Both the position numbers and the translations under genes were made by a program. Below the pieces are notes generated by a model, which did not search any database, had not been told where the DNA came from, and worked only from the letters and a program-made list of their open reading frames with translations. From a bacterium (lineage in GTDB: Bacteria > Patescibacteriota > Microgenomatia > JAUYPR01), in contig JAUYPR010000036.1 in assembly GCA_030695785.1 (NCBI GenBank), forward strand, positions 1-11,135: a DNA stretch of 11,135 bases, given 5' to 3'. Shown piece after piece: positions 7,339 through 11,135 of the stretch (within the stretch, counting starts at the first letter, position 1; each line of letters starts with the position of its first letter).

Positions 7339-8951
7339 GGCCGTCGTTTCTTTTAAGCGTTATTGTTCTCTGCGCCTTTGTCATTCGGGTTTGGGGTATC
7401 GCGGATCATCCAGTCGGCTTGTATTGGGACGAAGTTGCGATTGGCTATAATGCTTGGAGCATTCTCCAAACTGGGCAAGATGAATATGGTCGGTTTTTTC
7501 CAATGTTGTTCGAATCGTTTAACGAGTTTAAACTTCCCGGCTCTATCTATTCAACCGTTCCCTCGATTGCCATCTTTGGCCCGAATGCATTCGGAGTCCG
7601 TTTTCCTGCTGTTTTATATGGAACGCTGACTGTTCTTGTTTTGTATTGGTTGACGATTCTTCTGACGGGAAGAAAACAGATAGGTCTTCTCTCGGCGTTT
7701 GTTTTAGCGCTCATGCCCTGGCATGTTCACTTCAGCAGAGTTGGGTTTGAGGCAACCGGAATGGTTTTTTGGGTGCTTTTTGGGATGACACTGATCTTGA
7801 GAGCAAAACGTACGCCAACCATGCTTTTAATCGCATTGCCTACCCTAGCATTCTCGCTCTACTTTTATCACGCGGCGCGTATATTTATTCCCTTGATGTT
7901 AACCTTCATCATTGTGCGAGATTGGAGATGGTTTTGGCATGAACGCGTATTCGCAATCGTTGGGGGGTTCCTTGCGCTGCTCCTTCTTTTGCCCCTTGGC
8001 ATAGAGACAATGAAACCCGGGCGGACGGTTCGCTTTGACCAAGTGAGTATATTTTCCGATCCAACGGTGCTCGAGCGGTCAATCAAAAGGAAAGAGGAGG
8101 TAGGGTCGATTCTCAGTCGAATTGCCAATCATCGTTTTGTCATTTGGGGGGCGGAAGCATTCAGGAACGAACTCGCTCATTTTTCTCCACAATTTCTTTT
8201 TATCTCCGGTGATTCGAATATCCGCCACAGCATCCCTGGATTCGGGATGCTGTTTTTTGTCTTCCTCCCGTTTCTTCTCGTTGGACTCATTCTGCTCTTC
8301 CGATTTCGAAATATGAGGATGATGGTATTTTTTTGGTTGATTATCGCTCCCATCCCTGGCGCGTTCGCACAACCCGCGCCCCATGCCCTCCGTAGTATTC
8401 TTCTGATACCCGTTTTTGCAATCGTGATCGCGGTTGGAATTGACGCTATTTTTCGATGGATCCGTGGGCGAACTTCTGTCTTTATTGGAATGGTGGTTGC
8501 AATTGTCTTTTTTTCCTCATTCGTTGTATTTGTGAGAAGCTATCTGATCGATTATCCTCGCGTGTCGGCGGTAGAGTGGGCAGATGGATATCAGGAGTTA
8601 TTCGCATGGCTGCAAACACACGGAGAGGGATATGAAAGGATTGCAATAAGCGGGTATCATTGGAAGCCGTATATTTTTGCCGCATTCTACCTTCCGATTG
8701 AACCGGCATCATATCTCTCGGTGCCGACAAACCACAGCCGTTTCGGCAAATTTTTCTTCGGCCCGTCCTCTTGGGATCGAGGGGATCCACACTACAACCC
8801 TGACTTTTCTTGGGCTGATGTGCTCAAGCAGTCTGGAACACTGACCGTCCTTGCACCAGGGGAAGAAGAACAATTTTCTGCTGAGACGGTCATAACAGAG
8901 ATCAAAAGGGCGAACGGATCGACGGCGTTTATGATACGCTTGGTGCAATAA
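7335..8951 (+). CDS. GT39/ArnT-PMT-like polyprenyl-phosphate-dependent glycosyltransferase (second full-length copy)
   Basis: A 538-residue GT-C enzyme. The start is ATG at 7335 in an ATGA overlap with the upstream stop; an in-frame ATG at 7320 would add five residues. LYWDEVAIGYNAW (29-41) carries the expected catalytic pair D32-E33. FNEFKLPGSIYSTVPSIAIFG (62-82), VRFPAV (88-93) and PWHVHFSRVGFEA (128-140) match the copy at 5103 closely. The mid region has VSIFSD (237-242), FISGD (289-293) and APIPGAFAQPAPHALR (338-353). About 11 helices end near 400, followed by a soluble tail that shares only its first part (about 410-455) with the other copies. Nucleotide identity reaches 17 of 17 bases over the catalytic codons of the two copies, so they probably arose by duplication, with the tails diverging since. 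A terminator-like hairpin lies inside at 8227-8258. Substrate is unknown. Confidence 0.9.
   Translation: MRPSFLLSVIVLCAFVIRVWGIADHPVGLYWDEVAIGYNAWSILQTGQDEYGRFFPMLFESFNEFKLPGSIYSTVPSIAIFGPNAFGVRFPAVLYGTLTVLVLYWLTILLTGRKQIGLLSAFVLALMPWHVHFSRVGFEATGMVFWVLFGMTLILRAKRTPTMLLIALPTLAFSLYFYHAARIFIPLMLTFIIVRDWRWFWHERVFAIVGGFLALLLLLPLGIETMKPGRTVRFDQVSIFSDPTVLERSIKRKEEVGSILSRIANHRFVIWGAEAFRNELAHFSPQFLFISGDSNIRHSIPGFGMLFFVFLPFLLVGLILLFRFRNMRMMVFFWLIIAPIPGAFAQPAPHALRSILLIPVFAIVIAVGIDAIFRWIRGRTSVFIGMVVAIVFFSSFVVFVRSYLIDYPRVSAVEWADGYQELFAWLQTHGEGYERIAISGYHWKPYIFAAFYLPIEPASYLSVPTNHSRFGKFFFGPSSWDRGDPHYNPDFSWADVLKQSGTLTVLAPGEEEQFSAETVITEIKRANGSTAFMIRLVQ
8227..8258 (+). terminator. Intragenic intrinsic-terminator-like hairpin
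   Basis: ACAGCATCCC (8227-8236) pairs perfectly with GGGATGCTGT (8244-8253) across a 7-base loop. The T-run 8253-8258 follows directly. The sequence meets the usual form of a sense-strand Rho-independent terminator although it lies inside the coding region at codons for HSIPGFGMLFF. Active translation could mask it, so it might act as a polarity or attenuation site; it could also be chance. Confidence 0.45.
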
Positions 8952-8953
8952 AG

Positions 8954-9667
8954 ATGACACTGCAGACTTTGGTCATGTTGCCGACCTACAATGAGAGAGA
9001 CAATCTTCAACCGATTGTCGAAAAAATCCTGGGGCTCTCAAAAGAGATTGGGGTTGTGATTGTTGATGACAGCTCTCCGGATGGGACTGGGGAGATCGCG
9101 GATGAGCTTGCAAAAAGATACGGCCAACGCGTGCACGTGATCCATAGAAAAGAGCGTGGCAGGGGTACTGCAGGAATTGCCGGTTTTCAATATATCGTGA
9201 CCCAACCGGTGAAATATGCCATTGAAATGGACGTGGACTTTTCGCATAATCCCAAGCATATCCCGGAGTTCCTCAAGGAAATCGAAGGTGTCGATGTCGT
9301 TGTCGGATCACGATTCGTCCAGGGCGGAAGAGATATCGATCGTGGCATACAAAGGCGGATCATCTCACGCATAAGCCGATTTATTTATCGCTTGATTTTG
9401 GGTTTACCGATTCAAGATGTCGGCAGCGGCTACAAATGTTACCGGAAAGAAGTTTTGGCTTCGCTTCCATGGGAGCGTTTTTACTCTACCAGCATCGGGA
9501 TTTCCATGGAGGAACTGTTCCGAATTGCGCGAAAAGGGTACAAGATCAAAGAAATTCCCATCCACTTTGTTGATCGCCGGGCTGGAAAGTCAAAATTGGG
9601 TCTCCGTGGGTATCTTGAACCAAGTATTGTTGGGATCCGGCTTGTTTTCGAGTTAGGGCGTGCGTAA
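8954..9667 (+). CDS. GT2 polyprenyl-phosphate sugar synthase (dolichol-phosphate mannosyltransferase/DPM1-like)
   Basis: A 237-residue GT2 enzyme of GT-A fold. By family it transfers a sugar from a nucleotide donor (GDP-mannose in the known cases) to polyprenyl phosphate at the inner membrane face, making the donor used by GT-C enzymes. Motifs in order: LPTYNERDNL (9-18), IVDDSSPDGT (36-45), the metal-binding D93-V-D95 in MDVDFSHNP, VGSRFVQGG (117-125), VGSGYKCYRKEVL (156-168) and DRRAGKSKLGLRGY (207-220). It has no C-terminal membrane helices, so it resembles the short DPM1 type that relies on partners or surface contact. The ATG at 8954 is two bases after the previous stop with no clear Shine-Dalgarno site, so coupling is likely. 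Given the heptose genes next door, GDP-heptose is a possible donor besides GDP-mannose; this is inference. Confidence 0.92.
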   Translation: MTLQTLVMLPTYNERDNLQPIVEKILGLSKEIGVVIVDDSSPDGTGEIADELAKRYGQRVHVIHRKERGRGTAGIAGFQYIVTQPVKYAIEMDVDFSHNPKHIPEFLKEIEGVDVVVGSRFVQGGRDIDRGIQRRIISRISRFIYRLILGLPIQDVGSGYKCYRKEVLASLPWERFYSTSIGISMEELFRIARKGYKIKEIPIHFVDRRAGKSKLGLRGYLEPSIVGIRLVFELGRA

Positions 9668-9680
9668 AAGGAAAAGAATC

Positions 9681-9689
9681 TGATACAAT
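9681..9689 (+). promoter_or_regulatory. Extended -10 promoter candidate for the heptose genes
   Basis: TGATACAAT is an extended -10 box (TG, one base, TACAAT) in the only clear gap of the plus-strand run (9668-9697). RNA would start about seven bases on, at or just before the ATG at 9698, so the message would be leaderless or nearly so. No good -35 box is seen, which an extended -10 can tolerate. Confidence 0.4.
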
Positions 9690-9697
9690 AGTTTGGA

Positions 9698-10408
9698 ATG
9701 AAAACACTTGTGTTGGCTGGGGGGTTTGGGGTCCGGCTGAAAGAAATTATCCATGGTCGGCCCAAGGTGATGGCTCCGATTGGCGACAAGCCATTTTTGG
9801 AACACCTTCTTTTGCTTCTTCGGAAAAAAGGACTCACGGATATTATTTTGGCGGTTGGTTATCTTGCTCCATATATTCGAGAATACTTTGGTGATGGGAG
9901 TAGGTGGGGAGTATCGATCGAATACTCCGAGGATCGTCGTCCGCTTGGAACTGCTGGAACCATAAAGCATGCGGCCTCATTTTTTGATTCCCCCTTTATT
10001 GTTGTCAATGGAGACACCTATGTTGATTTTGACCCTGAAGAATTAACTGCGCTCCATGAGAAAAAGAATGCAATGGTTACACAGGTAATCACGAAACACG
10101 ATCACGGTCATGGAGGCGTTGCTGAGATTGACAAAGAGGATCGGATCATCCGATTTCATTCAGTTGTTGAGAATCCAGAAAAGCGATCGCAATTATGGTT
10201 TAGCGCAGGAGTTTATATGATTGATCCAGCAATCTTTTCAATCATTCGGACTGGGTTTCGTTCTTCGCTCGAACACGATGTTTTCCCGGCACTCATTGCA
10301 AAGAAGCGGCTCTATGCTCATAAAATCGCAACCGACTATGTCGATATTGGGACGCCGGAGTATTACCGACAAGCAAAAGCACTGCTGTTGGTTGAAGGGG
10401 CATTATGA
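9698..10408 (+). CDS. hddC: D-glycero-alpha-D-manno-heptose 1-phosphate guanylyltransferase (nucleotidyltransferase)
   Basis: A 236-residue sugar-1-phosphate nucleotidyltransferase of the GT-A-like NTP-transferase family. HddC turns D-glycero-alpha-D-manno-heptose 1-phosphate and GTP into GDP-heptose. Seen here: the nucleotide-binding signature LAGGFGVRL at 6-14, P22-K23, MAPIGDKPFLEHLL (25-38), which resembles the MAPI-x-x-KPFLE stretch typical of HddC, PLGTAGTIK (82-90), VNGDTYVDFD (103-112) with the metal-binding D106, and DYVDIGTPEYY (213-223). V12 sits where most relatives have Thr or Ser. Family members with similar motifs use mannose-1-P or glucose-1-P, but gmhA and hddA directly downstream make the heptose role likely. 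The ATG at 9698 has only a weak GGA nearby and may be leaderless. The stop overlaps gmhA as ATGA. Confidence 0.85.
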   Translation: MKTLVLAGGFGVRLKEIIHGRPKVMAPIGDKPFLEHLLLLLRKKGLTDIILAVGYLAPYIREYFGDGSRWGVSIEYSEDRRPLGTAGTIKHAASFFDSPFIVVNGDTYVDFDPEELTALHEKKNAMVTQVITKHDHGHGGVAEIDKEDRIIRFHSVVENPEKRSQLWFSAGVYMIDPAIFSIIRTGFRSSLEHDVFPALIAKKRLYAHKIATDYVDIGTPEYYRQAKALLLVEGAL

Positions 10409-11016
10409 CGATTCGAGATCTTATCAAAAAGGAACTGCAAGATGGCATTGATGTGAAAAAAAAGATGCTGATGACGTGTATTCAGGCTATTGAGGATGGA
10501 GCGGTCGCGATTGTGGAGACGTATTACAAAAAAGGAGGAACCGTATATACATTCGGCAATGGGGGAAGTGCTGCAGATGCACAGCATTTTGCCGATGAAC
10601 TTTTGGTGATGCTTCGGACCTCGGATATTCCCAAAGATCGCCTGCCTCTTCCTGCGCATGCACTTTCGACCGATTCGTCGGTCATGACTGCCATTGCGAA
10701 TGATATGGGATTTGAAAATATTTTTTCGCGCCAATTGGAAGCATTGGCAGAGGAGCGTGACTTGGTTGTGGGGTTCTCCACGAGCGGAAATTCGCTGAAT
10801 GTGGTGAAAGGGATCCAGCTTGCCAAGTCGCGTGGGATTAAAACGATCGCATTCCTAGGTGGAAATGGAGGAAAGCTAAAATCTATCGCCGATATTGTTA
10901 TTCTCATCCCTTCAACTGATACCCCACGCATTCAGGAGTGTCACGTGGCTGCGTTTCACATTATGTCTTCTGTTTTGGAGGCAATGCTCTTTCGTGAAGA
11001 AGGTATTGAGGAGTAG
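10405..11016 (+). CDS. gmhA: Sedoheptulose-7-phosphate isomerase (phosphoheptose isomerase)
   Basis: A 203-residue SIS-domain enzyme that converts sedoheptulose 7-phosphate to D-glycero-D-manno-heptose 7-phosphate, the first committed step to activated heptose. The phosphate-binding segment FGNGGSAADAQHFADEL spans 50-66, and H61 and E65 are at the same numbers as the active-site residues of E. coli GmhA. STSGNS (125-130) binds the sugar phosphate; Q177 and H185 match the later catalytic or metal-binding Gln and His. TDSSVMTAIANDMGFENIF (89-107) is also conserved. Length is normal for the family (about 190-210). The start ATG at 10405 overlaps the upstream stop, with AAGGGG at 10395-10400. It is in line with hddC and hddA, as in other GDP-heptose loci. 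It is complete with no missing key residue. Confidence 0.95.
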   Translation: MTIRDLIKKELQDGIDVKKKMLMTCIQAIEDGAVAIVETYYKKGGTVYTFGNGGSAADAQHFADELLVMLRTSDIPKDRLPLPAHALSTDSSVMTAIANDMGFENIFSRQLEALAEERDLVVGFSTSGNSLNVVKGIQLAKSRGIKTIAFLGGNGGKLKSIADIVILIPSTDTPRIQECHVAAFHIMSSVLEAMLFREEGIEE

Positions 11017-11025
11017 TGTTTTTGT

Positions 11026-11135
11026 ATGAAGATCACCGCACGGGCCCCTGTTCGTATCAGTTTCTGCGGCGGCGGAACCGACCTTGCCGCTTATTACGAG
11101 GAGCATGGGGGAATTGTTCTTTCAGCGGCTATTGA
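11026..11135 (+). CDS. hddA: D-glycero-alpha-D-manno-heptose-7-phosphate kinase, N-terminal fragment (GHMP kinase)
   Basis: Only the first 36 residues are in the window; the gene runs off the right edge. The start ATG at 11026 lies nine bases after the gmhA stop, with GAGGAG at 11008-11013. The fragment begins MKITARAPVRISFCGGGTDL and continues AAYYEEHGGIVLSAAI, which matches the N-terminus of HddA-type GHMP kinases (R-x-P-x-R-I-S-F-x-G-G-G-T-D-L). The enzyme phosphorylates heptose 7-phosphate at C1, between the GmhA step and the GmhB/HddC steps. Other GHMP sugar kinases of the same type (for example for fucose) share this start, but the neighbours favour heptose. Confidence 0.85.
   Translation, partial: MKITARAPVRISFCGGGTDLAAYYEEHGGIVLSAAI

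Noticed and set aside
8930..8935. TATGAT as a promoter for the DPM1-like gene
   Set aside because: No -35 or extended -10 bases accompany it, and it lies in the coding end of a gene only two bases upstream, so read-through is the simpler view.
5103..10408. TGA read as glycine, as in some Patescibacteria groups
   Set aside because: TGA ends the genes at 5106, 7338 and 10408 exactly where the next ATG begins, and no in-frame TGA is found inside the family-conserved regions.

Overview
The window reads as a bacterial surface-glycan locus of about 11.1 kb. It is densely packed, at roughly mid-40s percent GC by eye, with no RNA gene, IS element or CRISPR array that I could recognise. The style fits a Patescibacteria/CPR-type genome: several large multispanning GT-C and YfhO-like proteins in a row, ATGA stop/start overlaps, few clear Shine-Dalgarno sites, and possible leaderless starts. 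This placement is inferred from family resemblance and not proven. The code looks standard: TGA ends three genes through ATGA overlaps, so there is no sign of TGA recoding to glycine.

Left part (1-5106). The C-terminal 367 residues of a GT-C (GT39/ArnT-PMT-like) glycosyltransferase enter from the left edge on the plus strand. They meet, tail to tail with a 38-bp overlap, a minus-strand gene for a membrane protein with the '6-pyruvoyl-tetrahydropterin synthase-related' domain. That gene is divergent from a plus-strand YfhO-family membrane protein. The 14-bp gap between their starts and the adjoining N-terminal codons hold an inverted repeat with two outward-facing -10-like boxes.

Middle part (5103-8951). 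Three further plus-strand genes are tightly coupled: a full GT39-like enzyme, a 207-residue protein that matches only the central part of these enzymes, and a second full GT39-like enzyme. A textbook-looking hairpin plus T-run lies inside the last of these.

Right part (8954-11135). A GT2 polyprenyl-phosphate sugar synthase of the DPM1 type is followed, after a 30-bp gap with an extended -10 box, by hddC (heptose-1-phosphate guanylyltransferase), gmhA (sedoheptulose-7-phosphate isomerase) and the start of hddA (heptose-7-phosphate kinase), which is cut by the right edge. These are steps of the GDP-D-glycero-alpha-D-manno-heptose pathway; gmhB is not in view.

How it may work together (inference): the heptose enzymes make a GDP-sugar, the DPM1-like enzyme moves a sugar from a GDP donor to a polyprenyl phosphate, and the GT-C enzymes use the lipid-linked sugar on the outer face of the membrane. 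The most interesting possibilities are a polyprenyl-phosphate-heptose donor route and the stand-alone core fragment of a GT-C enzyme kept between two full-length paralogs.
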